Assembly: GCA_963812245.1 (NCBI GenBank)
Contig: CAWEUK010000002.1
Span: 310,001 to 374,000, forward strand
Source: Salsipaludibacter sp963812245
GTDB taxonomy: Bacteria; Actinomycetota; Nitriliruptoria; Nitriliruptorales; Nitriliruptoraceae
Length of the DNA: 64,000 nt
Reading direction: 5' to 3'
The notes under the pieces were generated by a model. The model made no database searches. It saw only the letters and a list, made by a program, of their open reading frames with translations, and was not told the origin of the DNA. Both the position numbers and the translations under genes were made by a program. Below are positions 8,298-17,311 of the stretch, piece after piece. Position 1 is the first letter of the stretch. The number at the start of each line of letters is the position of its first letter.

Positions 8298-9827
8298 CCG
8301 GCTCCGAGCGGGTCGACGCGGTCGTCATCGGTTCCGGCCCCAACGGGTTGGCCGCCGCCATTCGGTTGGCCAGGTCGGGCCGCTCCGTCGTGGTCTGCGA
8401 GGCCGAGGACCAGGCCGGTGGTGCGGTCAAGTCGGCCGAGCTGATCGAGGCTGGCTTCACGTCGGATCGCTTCAGCGCGGTGTACCCGGCGGCGGTCGCG
8501 TCGCCGGTGTTCGCCGACATGCCGCTGGAACGCCACGGCCTGGAATGGGTGCACCCCGAGGCGTCGATGGCGCACCCGATGCCCGACGGCCGGGCGGGCG
8601 TGCTGTACCAGGACATCGACCGCACCGCCGCGCACCTCGATGACCTGCATGCCGGCGATGGCGCGGCCTGGAAGGCCTGGGCCCAGCCGTGGCTCGACGC
8701 CTTCCCCGCGCTGCGTGACACCATGCTGGGCGGATTCCCGCCACTGCCCGGTGTCGCGAAGCTGTTGGCAGCACGCAAGCTCAGCGGGATGCTCGACTTC
8801 GCGCGACTGCTGTTCATGCCGGCGTCGAGCCTGGCCAACGAACTGTTCGAGGGCCCGCATGCCCGCGCGTGGCTCTACGGCTCGGTGCTGCATGCCGACG
8901 TTCCCGCCGAGGGTTCGGGCAGCGCGATCGCGGGGGCATACCTGCACCTGTTGGGTCACGCGGTCGGGTGGCCGAGCCCCAGGGGTGGCGCCTCGGCGCT
9001 GACCGGTGCGCTGGTGAGCCACCTGGCGGAACTGGGTGGCGAGGTTCGCCTGTCCACGCCGATCGACCGGATCGTGGTCGGCGACGGTCGGACCCGCGGC
9101 GTCGTCACCAGCAGTGGCGAACGGCTCCTGCACACCCCTGGTGGTCGCCACCACGACACCGCACGGGTTGATCGACCTGGTCGGTTCGGCCATGCCGGAG
9201 GTCTATGCGGCCAAGTTGGCGAAGTTCACGTACGGACCGCGAACGGTCAAGGTGGACTGGACCTTGGACGGGGCCACCCCCTGGACTGCGCCCGAGGCCA
9301 GGACCGCCGGCACGGTGCACGTCGGTGGTGAGGCCGAGGCCGTGACCGCCCAGACCGGCGCCGTCGCACGTGGCGAGGTGCCAGAGCGGCCCTTCATGCT
9401 GTTCGGGCAGCAGTCCGTGGCGGATCCGACCCGGGCGCCCGACGGGAAGCACACCGCGTGGGCATACACGCGCGTGCCCGCCCAGGTCACCGGGACCCAG
9501 CCCGTCCTGGACCACGTCGAGCGCATGACCGACCAGGTGGAGCGGTTCGCGCCGGGCTTCCGCGACCTGGTCCGTGGACGCTACGTCCAGGGCCCGATGG
9601 ACCTGCAGGCCGGCGACCGCAACCTGGTCGGCGGCGACGTGGGTGGGGGCAGCTACGTACTGCACCAGACCGTCTTCCGACCGATCCCGTCGCTGGTCCC
9701 CTACGCCACGCCGATCAGGGGTCTGTGGCTGGGCTCGTCGTCGACGTTCCCGGGCGGTGCTGCCCACGGCGTGCCCGGCTGGGCCGCCGCGGGCTACGCC
9801 CTGGCCGCGGCACGCATCGGTCGATGA
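8294..9827 (+). CDS. Phytoene-desaturase-like FAD oxidoreductase (one frameshift near 9130)
   Basis: About 511 residues when the frame is restored. The N-terminus has the dinucleotide fold (VVIGSGPNGLAAAIRLA, then VVVCEAEDQAGG) of the phytoene dehydrogenase/carotenoid oxidase superfamily, and the C-terminus has the FAD-binding GLWLGSSSTFPGGAAHGVPG motif. The first frame reads well to about 9125 (TSSGERLL) and the second from about 9135 (LVVATTTPHGLIDLVG), so one base is extra around the CCCC at 9135-9138. Both halves are intact and family-like, which favours a sequence error. It is coupled to both neighbours by ATGA overlaps. The substrate is unknown; no carotenoid synthesis genes are nearby. 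Confidence 0.75.
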
Positions 9828-11338
9828 CGCCGGGGCGTGGTGCGCAGTCCTCCGACGACGGCACTGCTCCTGCCCCGATGCCCGACCCGGCCCTCGTCGT
9901 GCTGGTCGGGGCCGCCGGATCCGGCAAGTCGACCTGGGCTGCGCGCCACTACCGGGACGTCGAGGTGGTCGCGTCGGACCACCTGCGATCGCTGGTTGGC
10001 AGTGGCGTGGCCGACCTCGATGCCACCGACGATGCGTTCGACCTGCTCGACCGGATCGTCGCCGCCCGGGTCGGCCGCCACCTCACCACGGTCGTCGACA
10101 CCTTGGGCCTGGACACCGACCGCCGCCGGGGGCTGCTCGAACTGGCCCGGCGGCACGATGTGTTCGCCGCGGTCGTGGTGCTCGACACGCCCGCCGACGT
10201 GTGCCGACGCCGCAACGCGGACCGAGATCGTCCGGTTCCGGCCCCGGCCCTTCGCTCCCAGTTGCAACGACTGCAGGATGTTCGTGGCGTGCTCGCGGCC
10301 GAGGGGTGGGATCGGGTCCTGACGGTGGCCGGGACGACACCGGTCGACGACGCACCCGCGGCCAGCGCTGTGGCCACGCCGGATCCGGGCACGGCCACGG
10401 CCCGCGCAGGTCTGGGCGGGGTCGTCCTGCAGGTGTCCCGGTTCCCCTGGGGCGACGATCCGCTGGAATGGCTCGTCGGGATCGCCCGGGCCGCCGAGGA
10501 CGCGGGCTTCGCCGGACTCGCCCTGATGGACCATCTCGTGCAGGTCCCCCAGGTCGGGCGAGCGTGGGAGCCCATCCCGGAACCCCTGGTCACCCTGGGG
10601 GCGCTGGCCACGGCCACGACACGGCTGCTGCTCGGCACGCTCGTGTCACCGGTGACGCTGCGTGCACCGGGTGTCCTGGCCAAGGCCATGGCCACGCTGG
10701 ACGTGCTGTCGGGCGGTCGCGCATTCTGCGGTGTCGGCGCAGGGTGGTTCGCTCGCGAGCACGCCGGCTTCGACCTTCCGTTCCCCCCGATCCGTGCCCG
10801 TCAGGACGCCCTGGAGCGTGGCATCGAGGTGATGCGTGCCCTGTGGGCGCCCGGGACCAAGGCTTGGGACGGCACCCTGGTCCAGCTCCCCGAGACCACC
10901 TCGTATCCCCGCCCGATTGCCGACATCCCGGTCGTGGTCGGGGGCGCAGGTGCGCGCACCCTGGCAATCGCAGCGCGGTCCGGCGACGCCTGCAACGTCC
11001 GCACCGCAGTGCTGGATGACGCGCTGCCAGTGCTGGCACGCCACTGCGCCGAAGCTGGGCGCGAGGTCGGCACCGACGTGGCCGTCACGGTGCTCGACGT
11101 CCCGATCGTGGGAACCGATCGAGACGATGTGGCGCGGCGCATCGAGCGGCTGCGGGGACGGACCCCTGCCGCGACCTTTCGCCGGAGTCGGGACGTGGGC
11201 ACCGTGGCCCAGCACCGAGCGCGTTACGCCGAACTGGCCCATCGCGGCGTGTCGACCGTGTTCCTCGCGGCATCCGATCTCGACGGGCCCGCCGACGTCC
11301 AGCGACTGGCTGGCCTGGCCACCGTCGACCTGGCATGA
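9824..11338 (+). CDS. Fusion of a P-loop kinase-like domain and an LLM F420-dependent oxidoreductase
   Basis: A 504-residue two-domain protein. Residues about 25-175 form an AAA_33/zeta-like P-loop kinase domain, with Walker A GAAGSGKST near residue 30 and an SDHLRSLVGSG segment after the next strand. A linker rich in Ala and Thr follows at about 175-200. From about 205 to the end is a complete LLM flavin-dependent oxidoreductase (LLLGTLVSPVTLRAPGVLAK, FCGVGAGWFAREHAGF, VVVGGAGARTLAIAARSGD). It starts at an ATG overlapping the previous stop (ATGA). The kinase part may phosphorylate a small molecule or nucleic acid, and the LLM part would use F420 or FMN. Both activities on one pathway intermediate is the simplest reading, but it is inferred. 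Confidence 0.75.
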   Translation: MTPGRGAQSSDDGTAPAPMPDPALVVLVGAAGSGKSTWAARHYRDVEVVASDHLRSLVGSGVADLDATDDAFDLLDRIVAARVGRHLTTVVDTLGLDTDRRRGLLELARRHDVFAAVVVLDTPADVCRRRNADRDRPVPAPALRSQLQRLQDVRGVLAAEGWDRVLTVAGTTPVDDAPAASAVATPDPGTATARAGLGGVVLQVSRFPWGDDPLEWLVGIARAAEDAGFAGLALMDHLVQVPQVGRAWEPIPEPLVTLGALATATTRLLLGTLVSPVTLRAPGVLAKAMATLDVLSGGRAFCGVGAGWFAREHAGFDLPFPPIRARQDALERGIEVMRALWAPGTKAWDGTLVQLPETTSYPRPIADIPVVVGGAGARTLAIAARSGDACNVRTAVLDDALPVLARHCAEAGREVGTDVAVTVLDVPIVGTDRDDVARRIERLRGRTPAATFRRSRDVGTVAQHRARYAELAHRGVSTVFLAASDLDGPADVQRLAGLATVDLA

Positions 11339-11481
11339 CCATCCCGGTGGGCGACACGACGTCTGGTCACACCAGCCGCCAGGCCGCTTCACCGTCGGAG
11401 GGCACGACGCGATCCTGCGACCGCCGGGTCGGCCCGATGAGGGCGCAACGGCGCGGCGACGGGACGGGCTGTCGGTGACCC

Positions 11482-12603
11482 TCAGTCGCCCAGGCCCATG
11501 CCCAACTGGCGCGCAGTGGTGACCCACGGGTGGTCCAACGGGACGATGCGGCGATTGCCGGCGACCTCGTCGAGGGGCACCCGGACGGCCGTGCGCTCGC
11601 GGTCGGCGATCATGATGCGGGTGTCACCCTCGGCGGCGGCCTGGGTGGCCTCGACCCCCAGCCGGGTGGCCAGGAGACGGTCCTTGGGCGAAGGGATGCC
11701 GCCACGCTGGACGTGACCAAGGATCGTGACCCGGGTCTCGATGCTGGTGCGCTCCTCCAGTTCGGCTGCCAGGCGTGCCGTGTGGTCGCCCTGGCTGTGC
11801 TCGAATTCTGCCTTGGCATCGCGGGCGGCCTGCTTCTCCTCGCTGCCCGACGCCTCCGCCCGCTGGTCCCGGATCCTGTCGCGCACCACGGCCTCGGACA
11901 CTGACAGCGCGCCCTCCGACACCGCGATGATGGAGAAGCGACTGCCGGCGGCCTTGCGACGCTTGAGGGTGTCGGCGACGGCCTCGATGTCGTAGGGGAT
12001 CTCGGGGATGAGCACGACGTCGGCGCCGCCGGCGATGCCCGAGGCCAGCGCCAACCACCCGGTGTTGTGACCCATGATCTCGACCACCATCAGTCGATGG
12101 TGGCTGTGGGCGGTCGAGTGGAGACGGTCGATCGCCTCGGTGGCGATGTTCAGTGCGGTGTCGAACCCGAAGGTCCGCTCCGTGCCGAAGACGTCGTTGT
12201 CGATGGTCTTGGGCAGCGTGATCACCTCCATGCCGGCCTTGGCCAGGCGCAGTGCGTTCTTCTGCGTGCCCCCACCACCCAGGCAGATGAGGACGTCGAC
12301 GCCGAGGCTGCGGGCATTCTCGACCATGATCGAACGCATGTCCATGATGTCGCCACCCAGCGACATCTTGTGGACCTTGTTGCGGCTGGTGCCCAGGATC
12401 GTGCCCCCGCGGGTGAGGATGCCCGACATCGCATCCGAGTCCAGTCGGATGTGGCGCTTCTCGAGCAGCCCCCGGAAGCCGTCGAGGATCCCGATGACCT
12501 TCATGTCGTGGGACCGGACGGCCGACTTGCCGATGGCCCTGATCGCCGCGTTGAGGCCGGGCGCGTCGCCGCCGGCCGTCAGGATGCCGATGCTGCGCGT
12601 CAC
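11482..12603 (-). CDS. pfkA: 6-phosphofructokinase
   Basis: A 373-residue enzyme of the PfkA family that would phosphorylate fructose-6-phosphate to the 1,6-bisphosphate in glycolysis. Family landmarks are the N-terminal GGDAPGLNAAIRA, GGTILGTSR near residue 66, PKTIDND at 131-137 with D135 as catalytic base, MVVEIMGHNTGW, and HVQRGGIPSPKDR. The residue after PKT-type Lys132 and the Gly at 112 match the mixed actinobacterial group III pattern, where Gly at that site usually means ATP rather than pyrophosphate. Unusually the metal-site motif reads GGGGT (109-113), with Gly111 where Asp or Glu is normal. An insert at about residues 225-260 is helical and charged. Confidence 0.85.
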   Translation of the reverse strand: MTRSIGILTAGGDAPGLNAAIRAIGKSAVRSHDMKVIGILDGFRGLLEKRHIRLDSDAMSGILTRGGTILGTSRNKVHKMSLGGDIMDMRSIMVENARSLGVDVLICLGGGGTQKNALRLAKAGMEVITLPKTIDNDVFGTERTFGFDTALNIATEAIDRLHSTAHSHHRLMVVEIMGHNTGWLALASGIAGGADVVLIPEIPYDIEAVADTLKRRKAAGSRFSIIAVSEGALSVSEAVVRDRIRDQRAEASGSEEKQAARDAKAEFEHSQGDHTARLAAELEERTSIETRVTILGHVQRGGIPSPKDRLLATRLGVEATQAAAEGDTRIMIADRERTAVRVPLDEVAGNRRIVPLDHPWVTTARQLGMGLGD

Positions 12604-12702
12604 GGTGGTCCCATCATCGAGGTGTGGTCCCGACAGTAGGCGCGACCGGCCGGCGGATGTGGTGAATCGGTGGAGACCTGCGCCGGCTTCACCCCGCAGC
12701 CG

Positions 12703-13437
12703 TCAGACCCTGACGTGGGAAGTCATGGCCTTGGTGTCGACGATCTCGAAGCACTCGTCACGCACCCACTCGGCATAGCGCTGGCTGCCGAAGGCAGCGA
12801 TGATGCCGGTGGTCTGGCTCGCGTGCGCCTCGAGTGCCCGCACCTTGCGTGCCAGGGTTGTCTCGTCCAGGGACAGCGCCAGGAGCCGATCGGCCGGTGC
12901 GGTTGGCGGTGGCGTGTCGGGGAACACCTCGCGGGTGATCTCGGGGAATGCCGCCCCCCAGCCCTGCGGCTTCGTGGCCCACAGCAGCGTTGCCCGGGCG
13001 TCCGCCAGTGCCATGGCCTGGGTCGTCCAGGCGGAGATGGTCGCGTGGTCGGGGTGACCGGTCATGCCGTCGGGACCGAAGGTGATGACGGTGTCAGGCG
13101 CACTTCGCTCGATCGCGTCGGCCAGGAGTGCGACCGGCCGCGACGAGTCGACGTCGGCCAGCGTGCCGTCCTCCAGGCCGAGGTTGGCGTGGTCGGTGAT
13201 CCCCAGGATGCCCAGGGCGGTGTCGAGTTCGAGGCGGCGGACCCGGCTGAGTTCGGCGCGGGGCCAGCGTGACTCGTCCGCCGTCTCGCCGGCATCTCCC
13301 AAGGTGGCCGTGATGCAGGACACGGACTGGCCTGCATCTGCCGCCAGGGCCATCACGCCTGCCATCAGGTAGGCCTCGTCGTCGGGGTGGGCCCAGATCC
13401 CCATGATCGTGCCCAGCGCGGTCACGTCGAGTTCCAT
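12703..13437 (-). CDS. PIG-L family deacetylase
   Basis: A 244-residue zinc-dependent N-acetylglucosaminyl-type deacetylase. The zinc motif AHPDDE is near residue 16 and the second histidine lies in GMTGHPDHATIS. The family includes MshB and Mca of mycothiol metabolism and others acting on antibiotic intermediates; without partners I cannot say which substrate is used. The ATG at 13437 just before the first strand is chosen because upstream in-frame sequence overlaps the next gene and is not family-like. It is transcribed in the same direction as PFK (99 bases downstream) and the DDN-like reductase (upstream). Confidence 0.82.
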   Translation of the reverse strand: MELDVTALGTIMGIWAHPDDEAYLMAGVMALAADAGQSVSCITATLGDAGETADESRWPRAELSRVRRLELDTALGILGITDHANLGLEDGTLADVDSSRPVALLADAIERSAPDTVITFGPDGMTGHPDHATISAWTTQAMALADARATLLWATKPQGWGAAFPEITREVFPDTPPPTAPADRLLALSLDETTLARKVRALEAHASQTTGIIAAFGSQRYAEWVRDECFEIVDTKAMTSHVRV

Positions 13438-13507
13438 GCGAGTCCTTGTTGCACGGCACCTGGTTGGGGTCCGTGCGCTGTCACCCCTGGGGGCGGGCGA
13501 TTGTCGG

Positions 13508-13924
13508 TCAGTCCGTGGGTTCGAGCACGAGCACCGGGATCTCGCGATCGGTCCTGGCCTCGTATTCGGCGAACCCGGGGTAGCGCTCCTTCTGGATGCT
13601 CCAGATGTCGGTGCGCTCCTGGCCCTCGGTGACACGCGCGCGCACTGATCGGGTCTCGGTGCCGACCTCGATCGAGGCATCGGGGTTGGCCACCAGGTTG
13701 TGGAACCAGTCCGGGTCGGTGTCGGCGCCGGCCTTGGACGCGAACACGGCCCAGCCATCGTCGACGGCCTGGTACATCATCGGGTTGACGCGCTCCTTGC
13801 CCGACTTGCGTCCCGTGCTGTGGAGCAGGAGCAGTGGGGCACCCTCGAACTGGCCACCGACCTTGCCCTCGTTGGCACGGAACTCCTCGATCACCCGTGC
13901 GTTCCAGTCGTCCACGTCGCTCAT
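13508..13924 (-). CDS. Nitroreductase/deazaflavin (F420)-dependent oxidoreductase of the DDN family
   Basis: A 138-residue split-barrel protein of the DUF385/DDN family, which in actinobacteria uses reduced F420 to reduce quinones or nitro compounds. Visible features are the VGGQFEGAPLLLLHSTGRKSG strand-turn, the NPMMYQAVDDGWAVFASKAG strand, DPDWFHNLVANPD and the VEVGTET-like segment (here IEVGTETRSV) before the C-terminal helix. The ATG at 13924 follows an AGGGAGGC ribosome site. It is one of three F420-type genes in the window, which supports an F420-producing host. It probably sits at the membrane face because such enzymes act on lipophilic quinones. Confidence 0.8.
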   Translation of the reverse strand: MSDVDDWNARVIEEFRANEGKVGGQFEGAPLLLLHSTGRKSGKERVNPMMYQAVDDGWAVFASKAGADTDPDWFHNLVANPDASIEVGTETRSVRARVTEGQERTDIWSIQKERYPGFAEYEARTDREIPVLVLEPTD

Positions 13925-14149
13925 GGCCCTGCCTCCCTGTGTGGTTGATCGACCCGTCCGGGCCGCACATGTCGTGGCACCAGCATGCCCGTTGGGTCCT
14001 CGGATGGCGACGCCGCCCGCATCTGCAGTGGCACCGGCCGTGCCGGTGGAGGATCTGGCTCGTTGCCCCAACGACGCCGGGCGGGCCTTGCTAGGGTCGA
14101 TCAGACCACGCGACTGCGTTGGTGTGGGGACCCTCGAAGGAGCCGGGAA

Positions 14150-16531
14150 ATGGAACACGCAACAGTTCACCATCCGCGGCGTCGGTTGGCGCTCATCATG
14201 GTCGCGGCCCTGGCCGTCACCATGTTCCTGGTACCGGGCGCGTCGCCGGCCGAGGCCGGACCGTGGTGGGAGGTCGAGCCCGAGGTCGAGAATCCGTCGC
14301 CGTTCTACGACTCGATCCTGTACTCCGACATCGCCCCGCGACTGCGCGAGATCGAGACGTCGAGCAACCGTGTCCAGGTCGAGGTGATGGGGCAGTCGGC
14401 AGGTGGCCGTGACCTGTTCATGGCGGTCGTGTCAGCGCCCGAGGCGATGGGCCGACTCGGCAAGTACAAGGCCATCGCGAACACCATGCAGCGCGATCCC
14501 GAGAAGGCGCAGGAGATGATCGCGGCGCTCGGGGACTTCAAGGTGCCCGTGTTCATCAACGGCAGCATCCACGGCAACGAGTACCCCGGCACCGATGCCG
14601 CGATCCGCCTGATCGAGACCCTCGCCTCCGACGATTCGCCCGAGGTCCAGCGAATCCTCGACAACGTGATCCTGGTCGTCAACGTCGTCAACAACCCCGA
14701 CGGTCGCGTGGCGGGGACCCGTACCAACGCCAACGGCTTCGACCTCAACCGTGACATGATCACCCAGACCCAGCCCGAAAGCCGTGCCCAGGTCGAGTTG
14801 ATCACCGACTGGAACCCCATGGTCACGCTCGACCTCCACGGGTTCGTCAACCCCATGTTGATCGAGCCGACCACACCGCCGCACAACTCGAACTACGAGT
14901 ACGACCTGTACCTGCAGTGGGCGTTCAACCAGGCGCTCGCCATGGAATCCGAGCTGCTGGCCCAGACCGGGCTGCCGGCGCAGATCCCCTATCGCGACTT
15001 TCCGGACGGATGGGACGACTGGGGCGCGCAGTACGTGCCGATGTACTCGATGTACCACGGCTCCTACGGCCACACGCTCGAGACCCCCAGCCGCGACGAA
15101 GTGGGCGTGGATGCGCACTACGCCGCCGTGTGGGGTGCGCTGAACTTCATCGCCGACAACCGTGAGGAGATGCTGCACGACCAGGTGGAGGTGTTCCGCC
15201 GTGGCGCGCTCGACCTGCCCCAGATGCTGATCCCCGACGAGTTGCTGGACGAGACCCAGTACAACCAGTTCAACGAGTTGGTGGTGCAGGAGTTCCCGAC
15301 CGCGCACGTCATCCCGGTCGACGAGCCGCTCCAGCAGAGCCCCGAGCAGGCCGAACGCCTGGTCGACTTCCTGCTGTTCAACGACGTCGAGGTCGAGGCC
15401 GCGACGAAGGCCTTCGAGGTCGATGGCACGACCTACCCGGCGGGCACCTACGTGGTGTGGATGGACCAGCCGAAGCGTGGTCTGGCCAACACGTTCCTCG
15501 AGGACGGCAAGAACCTGTCCGATGTCGTGGGCATCACCTTCTACTCGCCACCCTCGGTGTGGAGCCACCCGTTGTTGTGGGGTGCCACGCGTTCCGTGGT
15601 GACCGATGACCTGGCTGTCGCCACGCGCCCGGTCAGCAACGCGGTGGATGCACCGGGGTCGTTGACGGGCAACAAGGCTGCCGCCTATGCCTTCGAGCCA
15701 TCGACCCTCGAGGCCTTCCGCGTCACCAACGACCTGTTGCGTGACGGCGTCGAGGTGCGGCGGGCCGAGTCCTCGTTCACCGATGGCGGCACCGCGTTCG
15801 AGCCCGGCACGTTCATCGTGCCGGCCGACCGGTCGCTGGCGACGAACCTGGCCAACAAGCATGACCTGGACGTGGTGGCACTCGCGGCCGTTCCTGACAG
15901 CGTCGTGATGGAGGTGCAGCGCATCGCCGTGTTCGCCGACGAGGGGACCCGGCACGCGCTGGACCAGTTGGGCTTCGACTACGACAACGTGGGCACCGGT
16001 GACGTCAACGCAGGCGTCGTCGAGGACTACGACGTGTTCGTCAACCGCAACCGCAGTCTGACCGGGCTCAGCGCCGCGGGCCAGGCGTCCCTGGCCGCGT
16101 TCTACGCGGCAGGCGGGGACTACGTCGGGCTCCGCAGCACCGGGATCAAGCACGCGATCGACGCTGGCATCATCGATGCGAGCTACGACGACGCCGACGG
16201 CAATGCCATCGTCGAGGTCGACTACGCGACCGACGACGGAGCGGTTGGCGGCTACCCGGACGCCGACGTGGCCTTCGTGTTCACGCCGGCATGGTTCACG
16301 TCGATCGGCGCGGACGTCGACGTTGCCGCCAGCATCGGCAGCGACGACTTCCTGGTCTCGGGCTACTGGCCCGGGTGGGAGGGTGCCGGCGCCGCTGGTC
16401 AGCCGACGGTCGTGACATCGGACAACGGTGACGGCGACGTCACCCTGGTCGGCCTCGACATCACCTTCCGTGGCCATCCGGAGAACACCTTCCGGATCCT
16501 GGGCAACGGCATCTTCGAGGGCCTCGACTAG
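14150..16531 (+). CDS. Secreted M14 family zinc carboxypeptidase-like protein
   Basis: A 793-residue protein with a Sec signal peptide (basic HHPRRR, a hydrophobic core, and a cut after about ASPAEA, residue 36). The M14 catalytic domain shows the zinc pair H141xxE144 in SIHGNEYPG, NPDGR and NANGFDLNRD for substrate binding, the third zinc ligand H230 in LDLHG, and the catalytic Glu311 in HTLETPS. The remaining 450 residues are a long C-terminal region without a motif I can name, perhaps accessory or substrate-binding domains. GAAGGAG sits 8 bases before the ATG. It would digest extracellular peptides. It is the first of several secreted degradative enzymes in the window. Confidence 0.85.
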   Translation: MEHATVHHPRRRLALIMVAALAVTMFLVPGASPAEAGPWWEVEPEVENPSPFYDSILYSDIAPRLREIETSSNRVQVEVMGQSAGGRDLFMAVVSAPEAMGRLGKYKAIANTMQRDPEKAQEMIAALGDFKVPVFINGSIHGNEYPGTDAAIRLIETLASDDSPEVQRILDNVILVVNVVNNPDGRVAGTRTNANGFDLNRDMITQTQPESRAQVELITDWNPMVTLDLHGFVNPMLIEPTTPPHNSNYEYDLYLQWAFNQALAMESELLAQTGLPAQIPYRDFPDGWDDWGAQYVPMYSMYHGSYGHTLETPSRDEVGVDAHYAAVWGALNFIADNREEMLHDQVEVFRRGALDLPQMLIPDELLDETQYNQFNELVVQEFPTAHVIPVDEPLQQSPEQAERLVDFLLFNDVEVEAATKAFEVDGTTYPAGTYVVWMDQPKRGLANTFLEDGKNLSDVVGITFYSPPSVWSHPLLWGATRSVVTDDLAVATRPVSNAVDAPGSLTGNKAAAYAFEPSTLEAFRVTNDLLRDGVEVRRAESSFTDGGTAFEPGTFIVPADRSLATNLANKHDLDVVALAAVPDSVVMEVQRIAVFADEGTRHALDQLGFDYDNVGTGDVNAGVVEDYDVFVNRNRSLTGLSAAGQASLAAFYAAGGDYVGLRSTGIKHAIDAGIIDASYDDADGNAIVEVDYATDDGAVGGYPDADVAFVFTPAWFTSIGADVDVAASIGSDDFLVSGYWPGWEGAGAAGQPTVVTSDNGDGDVTLVGLDITFRGHPENTFRILGNGIFEGLD

Positions 16532-16547
16532 GCGACACACCTGACGG

Positions 16548-16578
16548 GGGACCCTGCCTGCACCTTGGGCGGGGTCCC
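16548..16578. terminator. Stem-loop after the M14 peptidase gene
   Basis: GGGACCC (16548-16554) pairs with GGGTCCC (16572-16578) around a 17-base loop, 17 bases after the peptidase stop. There is no T-run. It is a plausible weak terminator between two converging units. Confidence 0.35.
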
Positions 16579-16592
16579 TCGTTCACGTTGCA

Positions 16593-16793
16593 TCATGGGG
16601 GCGAGGGGACGGTGGCCGTCACGCGTGCCCGAACCGGAAGGACGACCGCGCGCACGAGGCTGACCGGAACCCAGGCGGCCAGGACACGCATGGGAGCGCC
16701 GAGCTCCGCGATGCCGGCGCCCTCGAGGGCCACGCGGCGCATGGTCTCGATCAGTGGCGTGATGGGGAGGACGTCCGCGATCCGCTGGAGCGT
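16593..16793 (-). pseudogene. C-terminal remnant of an ABC-2 type transporter permease
   Basis: The minus-strand reading from about 16793 to a stop at 16593 gives ATLQRIADVLPITPLIETM then RRVALEGAGIAEL and a last membrane helix. This is the typical end of ABC-2 drug-export permeases. The first 180 or so residues of such a protein are missing, because the MarR gene occupies the sequence just upstream (stop at 16879). I therefore read it as a decayed or truncated permease left behind by a deletion. The lost gene would have been in the same operon as the MarR regulator, as is common for drug exporters. Confidence 0.5.
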
Positions 16794-16878
16794 CGCGCCT
16801 GACCGTCCGGGACATCCTGGCCTGCGAGTGACCGGGGCGTCGTGAAACCACGGGTCGGGGTCCGCGACCGTCACGTCG

Positions 16879-17298
16879 CTAGTGGTCCAGCGAGGACTGG
16901 ACCTGGCAGAGGAGGCGGAACAGCTCTGCCTGCTCGTCGTCACCGAGGCCGGCGGTCATCTCCTGGTCCAGTTGTCCCCACAGTTCGCGCGCTGCCTCGT
17001 ATGCCGTACAACCAGTCTCGGTCAGCAGCACCAGGGTTCGCCGGCCGTCGCCGGGGTCGGGTTCCCGGTGGACGTAGCCGCTGGGCTCGAGCCGACGCAC
17101 CATCTTCGTGATCGTTGGCTGTTCGACCCCCAGGTGGTCGGCCAGCTCGCCGATCGCGCAGGGGCCGTGTTCGTGCAGGGTCGCGAGCAGGAACTCCTGG
17201 CCCGGGTGGAGGTCGATGGTGTGCAGCAACTGGGCTGCCCGGGCACGGTGGGCCATGCCGGCGCGCGCGAGCGCCCGACCCACCGATTCCTCGTACAC
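16879..17298 (-). CDS. MarR family transcriptional regulator
   Basis: A 139-residue dimeric winged-helix regulator. The recognition part is IGELADHLGVEQPTITKMV, the wing is REPDPGDGRRTLVLLTETG, and the flanking helices for dimerisation are present. The start is GTG at 17298. The gene lies 13 bases downstream of the DUF6069 membrane protein in the same direction, so both share the promoter at 17765-17793. The two palindromes in that promoter are the obvious candidate operator for this MarR protein, which would make the operon and the divergent SDR gene self-regulated. The ligand is unknown. Confidence 0.82.
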   Translation of the reverse strand: MYEESVGRALARAGMAHRARAAQLLHTIDLHPGQEFLLATLHEHGPCAIGELADHLGVEQPTITKMVRRLEPSGYVHREPDPGDGRRTLVLLTETGCTAYEAARELWGQLDQEMTAGLGDDEQAELFRLLCQVQSSLDH

Positions 17299-17311
17299 GG
17301 TGCTGCTCCGA

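Noticed and set aside
14432..16540. A 702-codon minus-strand frame opposite the M14 peptidase
   Set aside because: Same reason: the plus strand carries the signal peptide and all catalytic residues.
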